Shown: positions 13,614 to 26,617 of the stretch, piece after piece | Layout: every line of letters starts with the position of its first letter | How positions within the stretch are numbered: the stretch's first letter is position 1 | Assembly (NCBI RefSeq): GCF_036588685.1 | Contig: NC_086383.1 | Coordinates: 55,875,448-55,939,447, forward strand | Direction: 5' to 3' | Origin: Mytilus trossulus | Taxonomy: Eukaryota > Mollusca > Bivalvia > Mytilida > Mytilidae | Length of the DNA: 64,000 bases | The notes under the pieces: generated by a model | The model's input: only the letters and a program-made list of their open reading frames with translations | Told to the model about the DNA's origin: nothing | Databases searched by the model: none | Program-made: the position numbers and the translations under genes

Positions 13614-14070
13614 GTAACATTAACTTTCCGTTTAACAAAAACCTTTTAGTATGAAGAAGAGCTTTTAAAACTTAGATAAATTAAAAAATCCAAATAAGTT
13701 ATATTCATTTGCCTATGCTGCAAAAAAAATTTTTTTTTTATAATCTAAGAATTCCAACGCACACATATGAATTACACCTAATGACGCTATTGGAATTGAA
13801 TAGACTAAAATGATCTGTGTCATCGATATTGACTTGTGTTTAAAACAAAAGGCTATAAGCCGACCAACTTACTTAGTTAATTTTTCGAAAATCTATATTC
13901 TGAAAAAACCAAGATAACCTGATTTAACTGCTTCTATAGTCAAAAGTATATTTGTTTCAAAGTGTCATAACGTCGGGTTTGCATTGTTTAAACCAGATAC
14001 AATATTTCTGTTTAAACCCATTGTGTTCATAATACACAATGGGTTTGTTTTATTTATTTATTTATTTATT

Positions 14071-15379
14071 TACAAGTTTGATCGTTTATATCAATATACA
14101 ATGTTATTTCCATTGTTTTATGCAATGAAGGTCTACATATAATAGTAATCCTGCAGTTGTTTTTATAAGTTTATGTAAATAAATTGAAAAAAAAACTTCG
14201 GTTTCTTTATAGTACAATCTGAATAAAATTTGGATCTATCATAATTTTCATTCGTATAGTTCTTGACAAAATATTCAATTTCATGATGTTTGATGTATAG
14301 GGAAAACGGTAGTATTACATTTTCCCAGCATTAGGTTGGCTTTTTGTGTACCCAAGACAGGGCGTAGGAAGTCAACTTAAGAACGCTGTGATTGGATGTA
14401 TTAAAGGGTACAAGTTATTTTTTTTATTTATCTATTAATAACTGCAGTGTGTATATTTACAATATAAATTTTAGAACCTATTGAAATATTTTCTAGAGAA
14501 TTATTCGAAAATGTTGCATAATTAGTAAAGGTTGAATCAAGTGCATTTGGTTACTATGCAATTATTCTAAAAATAGTAAAATCACGTGAAGGCCGCGTGG
14601 AGTCTGCATGCACAAAGCGTGATAGATATTGTTCGGAACCAAATTGCGTTCTGAAATTCTCTTGACTTTTTATTACTTTAGCGTATTCTCAATCATTTAT
14701 TTATTTAGTATATTGATATATAATTTACAAGTTTGATCGTTTATATCAATATACAATGTTATTTCCATTGTTTTATGCAATGAAGGTCTACATATAATAG
14801 TAATGCTGCAGCTGATTTAATAAGTTTATGTAAATAAATCGAAAAAAAAAACTTCGGTTTCTTTATAGTACAATCTGAATAAAATTTGGATCTATTATAA
14901 TTGTCATTCGTATAGTTCTGGACATAATATTCAATTTCATGATGCTTGATGTATAGGGAAAACGGAAGTATTACATTTTCCCAGCATTAGGTTGGCCTTT
15001 TGTGTACCCAAGACAGGGCGAAGGAGGTCAACTTAAGAACGCTGTGATTGGATGTATTAAAGGGTACAAGTTATTTTTTTATTTATCTATTAATAACTGC
15101 AGTGTGTATATTTACAATATAAATTTTAGAATCTATTGAAATATTTTCTAGTGAATTATTCGAAAATGTTGCATAATTAGTAAAGGTTGAATCAAGTGCA
15201 TTTGGTTACTATGCAATTATTCTAAAAATAGTAAAATCACGTGAAGGCCGCGTGGAGTCTGCATGCACAAAACGTGATAGATATTGTTCGGAACCAAATT
15301 GCGTTCTGAAATTCTCTTGACTTTTTATTACTTTAACATATTCCCAATCATTTATTTATTTAGTATATTGATATATAAT
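14071..15379 (+). repeat. 655-bp tandem duplication
   Basis: Units lie at 14071-14725 and 14726-15379, nearly identical, with a few substitutions and single-base indels. Both begin 'tacaagtttgatcgtttata' and end near 'tagtatattgatatataat'. A third, partial copy of the unit's end sits at about 16225-16442. High identity implies a recent event. No open frame longer than background. Confidence 0.85.
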
Positions 15380-16224
15380 AAAGCCTGACGAAAGTTCATT
15401 CTGTTGTTTCGGGATTGTTCTTAAATACTCGGATACATCGGGATTTTTCAATCTCTAAATTCTGAAAATCAAGTGAAGGCTGCTTGGAGTTTGCATGCAG
15501 CAAAAAAAGTGAAACCTTTGGGGGAACAACGTAAAAGTAGCATGTTCTGACAGAATATTAGACTTAAGTGAAATGTTTTTGACATCTCTTTTGAAAAAGG
15601 TCAAAATGGCTGCCGTTGATATGGACACAGCAAAATTTGAAAAGTGAACCATTTACGGCCTTCAACAATGAGAAAATCAAATGCATTATATTTAGTTAGA
15701 ATTTGTTGAAAAAATATGAAAAGTGAAGCATTTACGGGCTTCAACAATGAGCGAAACCAAATGCATTATATTTAGAAGTTGCTTTAAAAAATATGTAAAA
15801 TGAAGCATTTTCGACCTTCACCAATGAGCTAATAGCAACTGTTGCCTAAAGAGTGTTTCAATGGAAGTCGCGAATTTCTGTATTCTTCCCATTATGATGT
15901 CATTGGTCTATATTCTTTATTTTTGTTTAATTATTTTGTTAAAGTTTCTTTATACTTTACCACCCTATTAGCCTTTATTTTTTATATTGGGGTATAAAAG
16001 CGTATAGTATGCATTTACAGTTTAAGATGCCATAAATAAATTAATATAATTTCTGACACTATAAATTCTGTTAATAAGATATTTACTTAGGCACTCCATA
16101 TAAATAACATGATAAGAATCAATCAAGTTCATATGGACAGGTTACTCGGACATTTTTCTATAAATAGAGAATCAGGTGAAAGCTGCATGGGATCTTATTA
16201 TAGGACATTAATCACGACCAGGTC

Positions 16225-16442
16225 AAAAATGTTGCATAATTAGTAAAGGTTGAATCAAGTGCATTTGGTTACTATGCAATTATTCTAAAAATAGTAAAAT
16301 CACGTGAAGGCCGCGTGGAGTCTGCATGCACAAAACGTGATAGATATTGTTCGGAACCAAATTGCGTTCTGAAATTCTCTTGACTTTTTATTACTTTAAC
16401 ATATTCCCAATCATTTATTTATTTAGTATATTGATATATAAT
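16225..16442 (+). repeat. Partial third copy of the 655-bp unit
   Basis: Starts at 'aaaaatgttgcataattag' and runs to 'ttgatatataat', matching the last third of both tandem units. It shares 'cacaaaacgtg' and 'actttaacatattcccaatc' with the second unit rather than the first, so it is closer to that unit. It is separated from it by about 850 bp. Confidence 0.8.
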
Positions 16443-16493
16443 TTATTTATTTATTTCTTTATTTATTTTATTTTTTTTTGGGGGGGGGGGGGG
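16443..16493 (+). repeat. TTTA microsatellite, T tract and 14-G run
   Basis: A TTTA-type run is followed by a T tract and then 14 consecutive G (16480-16493). It directly abuts the partial 655-bp copy. Run length in such tracts is often unreliable in assemblies. Confidence 0.85.
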
Positions 16494-18219
16494 TTCTCTC
16501 AATTATTTGTTAGTTGAGCTATTCACACTTGTTTCTCAAGCTACTAAATAAACTTATCTTTTACATCGTAGATTCCAGGCTTCAAATATGTACGCCAGGT
16601 TCGCGTTTCGTCTACATAAATCATCAGTGACACTCGGAAAAAAACGGTATTATACCTTTTGTTAATTAATATGGGATCAGTATTGATTCCTTTCTTATTT
16701 TTGACTTATTGAAATGACTTGTCTCTTTTCCAGTTCGTTAATCTTAGTCTGTTCTTAAAGTGAAATGGCAAATCCTTTGGGAGATGTAAATCTTAAAAAC
16801 CTCTGTTAGTGCTGTAAGATACCAATTTGAGCAGATTTTTCAAAATAGCGTGAACTTGACTCGAAGCCTTAGATGGTAAAAATTGTCAAAACATTTTAGA
16901 TTATCCTGTCTCGCTTTTTTAAGGGTTCATACAATTTCATCGCTTTTTGTTTGTTTCCTTGGTTGTTCGTATCTTTGATTTGTGAGTTTGTCCGGCTGAC
17001 TACCGTTACGTACATTTAAAAACAAATGTTGAGTGCTTGTTAAACAGACGATTTACAATTAACATGAAAAGGAGATTTCACAATCGTTCAGAGAAAACGC
17101 ACTAAAAAAAGAGAGATCATTCAAACTGCATGTAGACGTTAAATTAACTCCCAAAGGAGACATATCGAATGCGTAGCCATTGTAATCGTCTCTTGCTATG
17201 TCTTACTAGAATCAGTATTATTAATCGGCTCAACTCGGCCGATTCCTTACTATCATCTAATGAGAGTAACGGATTCTACCGAGGATTGCCGAATGTCCTT
17301 ACGTAATAAAAAAAACACAAGCGGAAATAGGTCGTAATCGGTAAATTTGCAGATCAGACAAATATTCTAGTACCTAAATATCTAAGATGTTAGACCGCGC
17401 ACATATCTTTCGAGGGAGTTGAGTCATAGACTCAGTGTATCGGTCAATAAATTTGTAATAGCAATCGGAAAAACTATATGGTGTCGGCTTCAGTTGCTCG
17501 TTCTCGTAATATGTTGGAGCAATTCTTTTTAAGGATCATACCCTTGTTTCTAAAGTCCTTGCAGTGAAATCATGATCGACTGCATTTATGCAGAGTCATA
17601 CATTAAAATACTATAATAGACAAATGGCCAATTTGCGATAACAGTTGAAAGGCCGCATTGTTCCATTAGATAACTATGCTTAATTAATTCCGGTTGCAAA
17701 TGTTTTACACCTCATCCAACTGTGGACGTTTTTCAATTCGTGCTATACATTTCAATCAATTTTGTTTTCACTTAAAATAACAGGATAAAGATAAAATATG
17801 TTCCGTGTTGAAAGATTTAAAGAGAAAGTTCCAAGGCCGTTTCGTGTTACTTTTTCTTTTATCATCAATTCTCATTCCAAGAACGCAGACTTAAAGAACA
17901 AAAGTGATAAAAGATGATCAATGATCTGATAAGAGTTATTATCATTTCCTCATGAAAGAGTTGCATAAAGCAATATGACAAGCACAATTTAGTCAATATT
18001 TAAGCAAAGCTGCCACGTTACTTCGAATAGATACATTCACAAATGAATTCCTATATTTGAATAACGGTAAGTGATTTTTGTTATCTTGGAAATTTTATTG
18101 ATATGTTATGAATTTGCTGTTTATGTTTTGACCCTGCTGTGAATATTATGAATCTGGTCTAATACAATCAACTACTTCAGAAACTCAGGTTTCAACTTCT
18201 CCAGTCAAGTTTGAGTTGC

Positions 18220-18435
18220 ACTTCAGGTTTTGCTCATTGTTGAAGACCGTACGGTGATCTATAGTTGTTTATTTCTGTGTTATTTGAGCTCTTTTGGACG
18301 GTTGTCTTATTGACATTTATGCAATTTCCCTTTTTATATGTACCACTTTAACTATGGACCTTCTGCTGTTGGTTTTTCTATGGTCGGGTTGTTGCCCTTT
18401 GACACATTCCCAATTTCCATTCTCCATTTTATGAA
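18220..18435 (-). repeat. Fragments of family A and of the 5'-end repeat
   Basis: About 18220-18320 reads as the reverse complement of family A ('ttttgctcattgttgaagac', 'cgtacggtgatctatagttg'). It is followed by a fragment like the 3' part of the 241-1400 repeat ('ggtcgggttgttgccctttg'). No coding content. Confidence 0.6.
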
Positions 18436-19576
18436 GTTTTGAAAAAAAAAAATCCTAGAATGGAAAGTTCGTATGAACTACTATTTTTTCAAAGGTCAAA
18501 GTATAGATCTGTGCGGCATATTTTCAAAATGTTAATGCCACGAACTTCTACGAGTTTGAACTTACACTAAAATCCTTTACTACCCCTTTTAAACTTGACT
18601 TTAGGGTTCCTACAGATTTCAATTTAACCAAAATGCATATGCATATTTACTGATTATATTATGTCTCTACGACATGACCCATAGAGATCATATCTTGGAA
18701 CCATTAGGTAAACATAATTAATTATCTATGAATATTATATATCCTCCCCAAAAGAGGCTTGGTTTGAGAAACAGCTGTATTTACAAAGTGCAACATATAA
18801 GACAACAATTCCACGACTATAGATCGAGTTTACAGGTAATCAAATATTTTCAAAACAATGTTGACCCCAAAACGTCATACAAAAAAGAGCTTATATACAT
18901 CTTTATATGCAATATACATTTATCTGTTCTGTTTTATTCATTTTATTGTTTTAATTATCTTGAATTTAAACAATTGTTGTATATAGCCTTGATGACATGT
19001 ACAAGGTGTTCGATTGCACAAATTAAATGCATGGTTTTATTACTTCAAAAGATTCAAATTGTTTGCATTTGTCTTAAAACAGATATATTTCAGATTAAAA
19101 ACAATAAAATTGTATATTCTATTCAATTATTAGGAAAGATAACCAAAGCATTTGAAGTGGTTGTTTTATAGCCGTCAGATATTTGCAAAACGTTGGATTT
19201 AGACAGATAAAAGGTATATTAAAGTTACAATAACGTTTTTATTTTGTAAACTCTGAATACTAACCATTAGTTTTTTTGGGTGGTTTTGTAATGTTTACAT
19301 TTTTAATGAAGAAATAGTGATCAACACAAAGTAATGAAAAGAAAATTGAAAATGATTTAAGCGTTCGAATAGCTATTCTGGAGTTATCTATATTATGAAC
19401 GAAAAGCCGAAAACTTGATAGGTCAAATATTATAGGAACCGAAACAGTCGAACAGATCGATTTTAGTTTGTTACCCGAATTTGTTTTCTCTAAATTGATT
19501 TATGACTGTTGATCAGCGGTATAATACTGTTGCCTTTATTTGACATTATGGACCAAAGATAATAGCTATATCCATC

Positions 19577-19767
19577 TAAGGTTAATTCGCCGTTTCAGAA
19601 TCTAATGGATGAAGAGGGATATTTTCAAAAGTGTACACTAAATGTCCTGATTGGTTAAAAATGTCATAACCAATGGAAATTTAACCAATGACGTGACTTT
19701 ATTTTCATTTTGGGGGTACGAAAAATGAAATTACCCGTCATTCTTTAGAAACGGCCAATTTAACCTA
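19577..19767. mobile_element. Foldback element, ~190 bp
   Basis: The left end 'aaggttaattcgccgtttc' and right end 'gaaacggccaatttaaccta' are imperfect inverted copies. The interior has no coding capacity. Consistent with a small MITE-type element upstream of gene A. Confidence 0.55.
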
Positions 19768-20044
19768 ATTGTCAGGAGTTGAAATCTAAGTTTATAAATT
19801 TATAAACGGACAATTTTAAAAAGGTTTGTAATAAATTATACCAACTGAGGACTGGTAGTTTACCAGCAACGGTATCGACTTAGTACTGTAAACAAATGCA
19901 AAGAACATTGTATATAAATTGCATGCGTCAACAGATCTTTGACGAATTTTCAAAAGCCAAGAATGCAATATAATCATTAACAAACTAGTTTACAATTATA
20001 CATCATTATAATGAACCACTGCTCTCTAGAATACATTCGTTCTA

Positions 20045-20225
20045 TAAAACCAGGTTCAATCCATCATTTTCTATATTTGAAAATGTCTATACCAAGTTAG
20101 GAAAATGTCAGTTGTTGTCCATTCGTTTTTTTATTTGTTTTGTCATTTGATTTTGTCATGTGATTAGGGACTTTCCGATTGAATTTTTTCTCGGAGTTCA
20201 GTATTTTTGTGATTTTACCTTTTTT
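20045..20225 (+). repeat. Family B dispersed repeat, 3' part
   Basis: Contains 'aaaccaggttcaatccatc', 'cattttctatatttgaaaat', 'ttgattttgtcatgtgatta' and a tail of 'cagtatttttgtgattttac'. A fuller copy is at 37977-38347. It lies just upstream of the putative 5'UTR acceptor of gene A. Confidence 0.7.
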
Positions 20226-20343
20226 CACTTTTCTGGTTCGTTGTCTTTCTGTCATTCTGTTATTCACAGTCTTTGAATTATATTTTTTATTCACAGGGAA
20301 CACTATTTAGATTTATATTGTCAATATAAATACACTAAACACG

Positions 20344-23300
20344 ATGCAAGAAGAACAAATATCACAAGTTAATCTGTCAGGTGAGTAAATTTAAATTACA
20401 TTTACTAAAATAACCAAATTCTTAGAGATTATTGCCAATTTTGAAGTATGATTGGTTTAAGCCTTATTCCAAATATAAAAAAGAAGATGTGGTATGATTG
20501 CCAATGAGACAACTATCCACAAAAGACCAAAATGACACAAACATTAACAACTATAGGTCACCGTACGGCCTTCAACAATGAGCAAAGCCCATACCGCATA
20601 GTCAGCTATAAAAGGCCCCGATAAGACAAAGTAAAACCATTCAAACGAGAAAACTAACGGCCTCATTTATGTAAAAAAATGCTTGTACTTATTTGTCAAG
20701 TCAATTCCTACCGCAATATTTTCTACAATTTTCGGACAGAATGATACCGCTATATTTTGTCCTGGAATATTTTGTTAAGAAAGAAATAGTTTTTCCGCTT
20801 TAGAAGTGACGGTAAAATGAATCACTCACCAGTATACAAAATATACGTATTCAAAGAGTCGAATGCTAAATACCTCTATAAAGACAAAAGGGATTTTTGC
20901 CAGGTCAAGACATTTGTCAGTTTTGCACTAGTTCTAAAATTGACATATAAATCATTTGGCGCGTTCGAAGCGCTTATCTTGATTTCGTCCATCAGTAACG
21001 CTTCAAGCACACAGAACACAATTAACTGATCAATGCACAAGAACCCTATCAAATGAATAAGGGGTAACTCAAATACCCTGAAAGAGTTATAACTTCCTAC
21101 AATGCCAATCAATTATGATGAATTTCTAAAACAAATAGTTGATCTTGGAGTTCATACCTTGTAAACCTACATGTTCTATGTTGGCAATCTAAAAAAATAA
21201 AAATGATTATTATATACTCCAAAGGTGAAATCACATTGGATAACTTTGCAAATTGACTACATAATTTAAATATGTTATCGCTGAGGGTAAACCAAAAACA
21301 TCTATAAATCCTTTATTTCATATGCCTTATTACTACATAAAGGCAACAGTAGTTTAAAATTGGTGAAAATTCACAATTTGATCAAGAGAAAACAAATACT
21401 CACCTGTTGGGTATCGTTAGTTGAGCATAAATAGCGATCTTTTCTGTAGCACACGTGTTAATTTTCAGTTTTCAAATGGGTTTAATTGCTCAATATTTAT
21501 TTTTTTCATCCGTAGAATTTTTGTGAATTGCTGCATATGGTGCCTGTTTACTCCTGTACTTTTAGCTTTACTGATCACTTGAAGCCTAAACTATATTCCA
21601 ATATTATGACAAAGAAAATTCTGTCTTGAGTGTACTTCATAAAGTTTAATCACCTAGAAAATACATTATTAAGAAGGTCGAATCGGGAGGAAATTCCTGT
21701 CACTAAATATTGAAATTGGAAACTCGTATTCATTTTGGTACTCGTCAAAACGTTTTTGTTATGCGTAAATCATCTAATTTAAAAATTCGACCAGAAACCC
21801 TTTTTTATATTCAAAACTTCATACCTTTCAGAGATTAGGAGAACATTTCAACATCTGGATAAAAATGAGGACAATAAACTGTCGGCTGCAGAGTTTGTTA
21901 GAGGCGGAAAAATAATTCGAGTTCAAATGACGAAGGAGGAAGCACAACAAATGATAAACGGAGTAGACACTGATGGTAATATAAAAAGAGGGAAGGGATG
22001 GACAAATATAATGTAAAAACATAAAAAAAAATAAGACAATAGAACAATTATAATAGCATTAAATGTAGATACTATTTAAGAATTATGAGCTATTTGCAAG
22101 GCATGTTTATTTTTATTAAGACAGAGATAGCCTTGATCGAAAAGACCTGCTGTGTTTGTCGTGGTTCTCTGTGCAGATCAAAATATGATGAAAGGTAGAA
22201 ATAAGTAATGATAAAGCCGTTTTGAGTAAGAAACAGTGTTATTTAATATTAATATTAATGTTAATAAAATATATATAATTGAGATAACTCCCTGTGGTTC
22301 GTTTGAGTAAATGTTGCTTAGTCTTTTGATTACTATGATTTTTGACTGCTGTTCATTTTATCGTCGTAGTTTGACTTTTGCTGTTGCGTTTAAGTGTTTC
22401 TAACATTTATGATTTTATTATCTTCGTTTTTATTGTTTCATCGACAGGAAGTGGTTATATAGAATATGAAGAATACGAAAAACTAATGAATATACAATTG
22501 AATAAAATGGACAAGCAGACAGCAATGCATCGGAAAAACTTTAAGAAGTATGATAAAGATGGTAGTGGTTTTATTAACCTAGAAGAATTGAAATTAGTTC
22601 TCAGTCAGCCAGGGTATGATATGACGGAAACGACAATCTTACAACATTTCAATAAAGCTGACAAAAATAGTGATGGAAAGATTTCTTTTAATGGTAAGTG
22701 TTTAAGATTGTTCTACTAATCTTGGCTAAATTGAAATGATTTTCATATTGTTTCATTATAATGAAGTCTTCGTAACAATTGTATTGGCGAATGAATCAAA
22801 GTTTTAAAAAAAAAATAGTCTAGCGTTCAAATTTTTATCTAGGATTCAAGATCAGAACAAATCCCTGAATCGTGTTTTGCTTCTATGACAAAAACATATG
22901 TCTTGTCTCCTTTCCTACATGTAAATTATAACGAATGGAAGTGCTGGTTTATTTCCATCCGTCAATCTGAATTTGTAAAGGCTGCCGCACCAGCAGTTTT
23001 GTCGTATTTCACGTTAAAATAACATGATTTGTAATAAAGTTTATTTGAACATGTTTTATTTCAGCATTGATCGATATTTTAGAGTGTTAAGATCAAACAA
23101 ATATAGATATCCCGGACATCAACATTGGAAACCCTCGTTTCAAAAGAGAGTAGTTGAATGTATGTCGAAAGTTTACATCAGCTTAAAATCAATGATCAAA
23201 CATTGGTAACAAATTAATTCCCTAAAGAAATGAAATAATATTGAACATCAGCATTAACATGGGTCGCATGCATATATTTCTTCATCCCTTCAAAATATGT

Positions 23301-23858
23301 ATCCAAACTCGACAAAATGACTTCTGTATATAGTTTACATTTCTCATCTGATATTGATTAAATATACTAGTACATGAAAAATAAATAACAAACTCCGAGG
23401 AAAATTCTAAACGAAAAGTCCATTGGTCAATGAAATATCAAAAGCTCAAACACATCAAACGAAAGGATAACAACTTTCATATTCCAGACTTTGTACAGGC
23501 ATTTTTTTGTGTAGAATAGATTGTGTATTAAACTTGGTTTATAGCTAGCTTAACATTAAGCGTACATCAGCATATGAGTTACCTTTGAAAGCGATTTATT
23601 AATCTTGTGATTCGTATATCTCAACATAGTTCATTAGATTTGATTTTCCTCTGAGTTCAGTATTTTTGTGATTTTACTTTTCATCCTTTTTTTGGTACGG
23701 AAACATGCACTGATTCGGGTGATGGTATTGATATGTTTGTATGAAATAATTAATATTATTTGCAATAACTGTAAATGGTATTTAAAGATAGTTAATGGTT
23801 GTTGTTGAAAACACTGTCTTCTATTTCAGAATTTGTGAAGTATTTTTGCGAAATGTGA
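20344..23858 (+). CDS. Gene A: calmodulin-like four-EF-hand protein (4 exons)
   Basis: Coding exons: 20344-20380, 21832-21975, 22448-22693, 23830-23858, all GT..AG with phase 1 introns; 151 aa. It would be a small soluble calcium-binding protein of the calmodulin superfamily. The calcium loops, all with acidic positions 1 and 12, are: EF1 22-33 (DKNEDNKLSAAE, Asn instead of the usual Gly at position 6), EF2 58-69 (DTDGSGYIEYEE), EF3 96-107 (DKDGSGFINLEE), EF4 132-143 (DKNSDGKISFNE). All four look competent. The last exon supplies Glu143 and the tail FVKYFCEM. The start is chosen because it gives a first exon matching genes B and C. It is not calmodulin itself, being much diverged with a different tail. 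No signal peptide or membrane segment. First of three same-strand paralogues. Its partner is not evident from sequence. Confidence 0.88.
20470..20690 (+). repeat. Family A SINE-like repeat in gene A intron 1
   Basis: Well-preserved copy: 'gatgtggtatgattgccaat', 'gagacaactatccac', 'caccgtacggccttcaac', 'agtcagctataaaaggcccc', then 'aacgagaaaactaacggcct'. Other same-orientation copies are at 43305-43400 and 54568-54770, and several inverted ones exist. No A/B box was confidently found, so SINE is only a likeness. Confidence 0.75.
20955..21005 (+). repeat. Fragment of the 6521-6859 repeat family in intron 1
   Basis: The words 'ggcgcgttcgaagcgctt' and 'catcagtaacgcttcaagca' resemble 6555-6600 ('cagcgcttttctcgatttac', 'caggaacgctc'). 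Short and decayed. Confidence 0.4.
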
Positions 23859-24149
23859 CCATTGTTACCACATCATTAAATAACGAACGAAATGGTACAA
23901 AAACAACACGCTCATAGAGAAGACAATATAGATTATATGTATATATAATGATTCAAATGGGACTATGTAAGATTTTTTCTGGAAAAAAACCCAGATGTTT
24001 ATTCAATTGATATTATATTATGTTGGTCTGATACTAATAGATACTGTGTATGAACCTTGTTTTTAATAATGTTAATTTTAAAACAAATAGATGCTAGCTT
24101 TTGTACTGTTGTGTGACATTGTGTCATACATTAGATTAAATTGGATGTG

Positions 24150-24155
24150 AATAAA
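24150..24155 (+). terminator. Candidate polyadenylation signal of gene A
   Basis: AATAAA 292 bases after the stop codon of gene A, in an AT-rich 3' region. A plausible 3' end; transcript evidence would be decisive. Confidence 0.4.
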
Positions 24156-24299
24156 CTCATCCAATATAAACACGATTAAAATTGTTATCGTGAGGGGCAA
24201 TTTTCACAAAATTCTTACGAAAAGAATTAATCTTAGGTTATACTGGAATGTTTATAACTTACGGGTATGTTTCACAGTTAGATTATATATAAGTCGTAG

Positions 24300-24880
24300 G
24301 TGCACTCTTCAATTACAAATGACTCATCATTGATTGCTCTAATCCAAACCGTTAAAATTGCCAAAAGTAGGGTACGAAGTGGAAGAGTTTTTGGGATCAA
24401 AAATCGGAAAAGTTTTGTCAAATACTGTTAAGTTAATTCATTACTGGTATAGAACATCAAGAGTATTTCGATAAATTAAAAGATTTGTAAACAACTGATT
24501 TGTTAATTTGCTCTAATGATAATTCATGTCAACACAGACTACTGGGTTGGTGATAGGCTCGATAAGGTAACCTCTACCAGCCAGTGGTATCGACCCTATG
24601 GTTTTAAATACCATCATATATTTCCAGGATTGAACATATTTTTGCGAGACACGTGCATTTTGAACAACTCATCCGTTACGCTCCAATAGAAAAGGGCTAA
24701 ACAATTTACAAAGTTTAAATCATTGAGAATCGAAACTTTCGAAAACGTTTTGTTAAATACAGATAAGGTAATCAATGTCTGTGGTATTCAAAGTTTTATA
24801 AACAGCTGATTTATGACTATGAGCATATCAATGCAAATTAATGTCCATACAAAAGCGCTACTACACGGCTGGTGGTACCC
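24300..24880 (+). repeat. Two diverged tandem copies of a dispersed repeat
   Basis: About 24300-24600 and 24645-24880 align in order: 'gattgctctaatcc' with 'gttacgctccaat', 'ggaaaagttttgtcaaatac' with 'gaaaacgttttgttaaatac', 'gtaaacaactgatttg' with 'ataaacagctgattta', and 'actactgggttggtgat' with 'ctacacggctggtggtac'. The family is related to the insertion at 6521-6859. Between the copies is the 'tatcgaccctatgg' word shared with the foldback at 13466-13613. Confidence 0.55.
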
Positions 24881-26617
24881 TTTTTTTCAAATTAAAGATA
24901 AGAATATTCAAGAGTCAGAGATGAATTGCGTTTGAAGTTCCGGACAGTATAATATAGATTAGAATATCATAAACGTACACTACGATACATGGCGAGCGTT
25001 TAGACAACATAAAATTCTTCATTGGGGCTCGAATCAAAACCACTTGTTGATGATGACAAATTCTCAAATTAAGTCACTGAAATTCACGTAATAAAAACTA
25101 TATGAAAATAAATGTTAAATTGATTATTAACATGTGCATGAATCGCTTTTCCGGGTTACCTTCATCAGACCGTCATAAACCAAAACATTTGATAATCGAA
25201 ATATTTCGCTAAACCGGTTACGGAATTCAATGCCAGGGGTAGAACAACAACAATTTCTTAATAAAAATTTTTACAGAAAATGATCATATCAAAAAGATTT
25301 CCCGTCAATAAAAATATGCTGACTACTGGCATGGGCTTGAGAAAAAAACATCCAGTCACATTTACATTATGTCAGTAGTTGTAACATCTCGTCAACGATA
25401 TCAGGCTTACAGTTTAGTTCACCAGAAATGCGTTATACGTCTACATAATTAAGAGAAATAATAGTATACCACTGTTCATAAGTCATTAATTGATTGAGAG
25501 AAAACAAATCCGGGTTACAAACTAAACCCGAGGGAAACACATCAAATATAAGAGGATAATAACTGAACAACAGAAACACTGAAGTGCAACAAAAACAAAC
25601 CCTTATGCAACATACATAGAATCAAAGTATTTGATTACAACTGCCATGATCCTGACTTGGTACAGGACATTTTAAGGTGAAATGGTGGGTTGAACGTGGT
25701 TTTAAAGCTAGACAAACCTCGCGCTAATTGGTGATGTTACAAATACCGCTAAAATGACAACATTTTAAGCAAGGAATACAGTACAAATAAATGCATTCAG
25801 GACAGAGAAATACAGAGATAAATAATATGATACTACATTTCGACATGTTAACAACAGAATAACAAAGAATACCTTACATAATGTATGATAGTACACAAAA
25901 ACAGCATACTGGAATTTCGAACTGAGCGTCACACAAATAAGACTTATCCTTGAGTTCAAAGCAAATTGTTGAAAAGCATACTCACATGAACCTGTCGGGC
26001 AATTAGAAAAGATTGTTCCGAAAAGGTTATGTCAAATACGACTCAAGTATCATATGCAACAGGATAGAAAAATCCTGCTTTTATTGTTTTGAATACTTTT
26101 TTTTTTACAAATAAATGAACTTGTTATTTTGTGTTGAAAAGAACAGCAACAACAGTGCTTTTCCTTTGCTTTATGTGTGTTTGTGTCATTGTCGGATAAC
26201 AAATAGCTATATCATTTGGATCATATTTTATTATATTATCAATTCGTATATTTTAACAAATTTGATTCGTTTATAGATAGTCACATGTTAAACTATATTT
26301 TCGAAGGTAGAGAAAAAACGGCGGATAGCAAAAAGCATATTGACCGGCAAAAAGCATATCGCACGGTTATTTTTAGAATATCTAAAAACCGATATACTTT
26401 GTGACGTCATGTACTGAATTTCAAGATATTGTTTTACGTTTTATAACACTGTCATCGATTATTTGACAAAAATTCTTTAAATACATAAGATGTAAAAAAA
26501 AAAAAAAAAAAGGAAATGAAATAACAACTAATATGTTGTTACTGTCAAGGAGACAATGTAATATCTATAAAATTCCAATAATCCTAAATGACGATTTTGA
26601 TACAAATATGGTCGGAA
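24881..26617. other. Spacer between genes A and B; decayed repeats only
   Basis: Contains decayed pieces of dispersed families (about 25110-25360, similar to 6521-6859; about 25500-25720, with 'aactaaacccgagggaaac' and a family-B-like 'gacttggtacaggacatttt') and an A tract at about 26485-26503. No EF-hand exon or other gene is visible on either strand. Confidence 0.4.

Larger units (their letters stand above)
13620..17660 (+). repeat. Segmental duplication, copy 3, diverged and interrupted
   Basis: Two outer blocks match copies 1 and 2. About 13620-14010 shows the block with 'cgaaaatctatattctgaaa', and about 16500-17660 shows the later half, including 'cgtaatcggtaaat', 'gaccgcgcacatatctttc' and the part lost from copy 1. 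The middle (about 14030-16500) is foreign to copies 1 and 2 and holds the 655-bp tandem duplication. A family D core lies near 16575-16640. No gene found. Confidence 0.55.
17661..20296. other. Spacer upstream of gene A; no supported CDS
   Basis: AT-rich sequence with repeat pieces. A 444-bp open frame at 18728-19171 (147 aa) has no recognisable domain and Lys/Ile/Cys-rich composition typical of chance frames. At 18066/18067 there is a strong donor-like 'cg|gtaagtg' that could end a non-coding first exon for gene A, because an acceptor 'ttattcacag' ends at 20296, 47 bases before gene A's ATG. That link is speculative. Confidence 0.35.

Noticed and set aside
18728-19171. 147-codon open frame
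   Set aside because: No domain, poor composition and no conserved copy. Probably a chance AT-rich frame.
22378-22719. 113-codon frame as a complete gene
   Set aside because: Gene A exon 3 extended into both introns. The acceptor at 22447 and donor at 22694 define the real exon.
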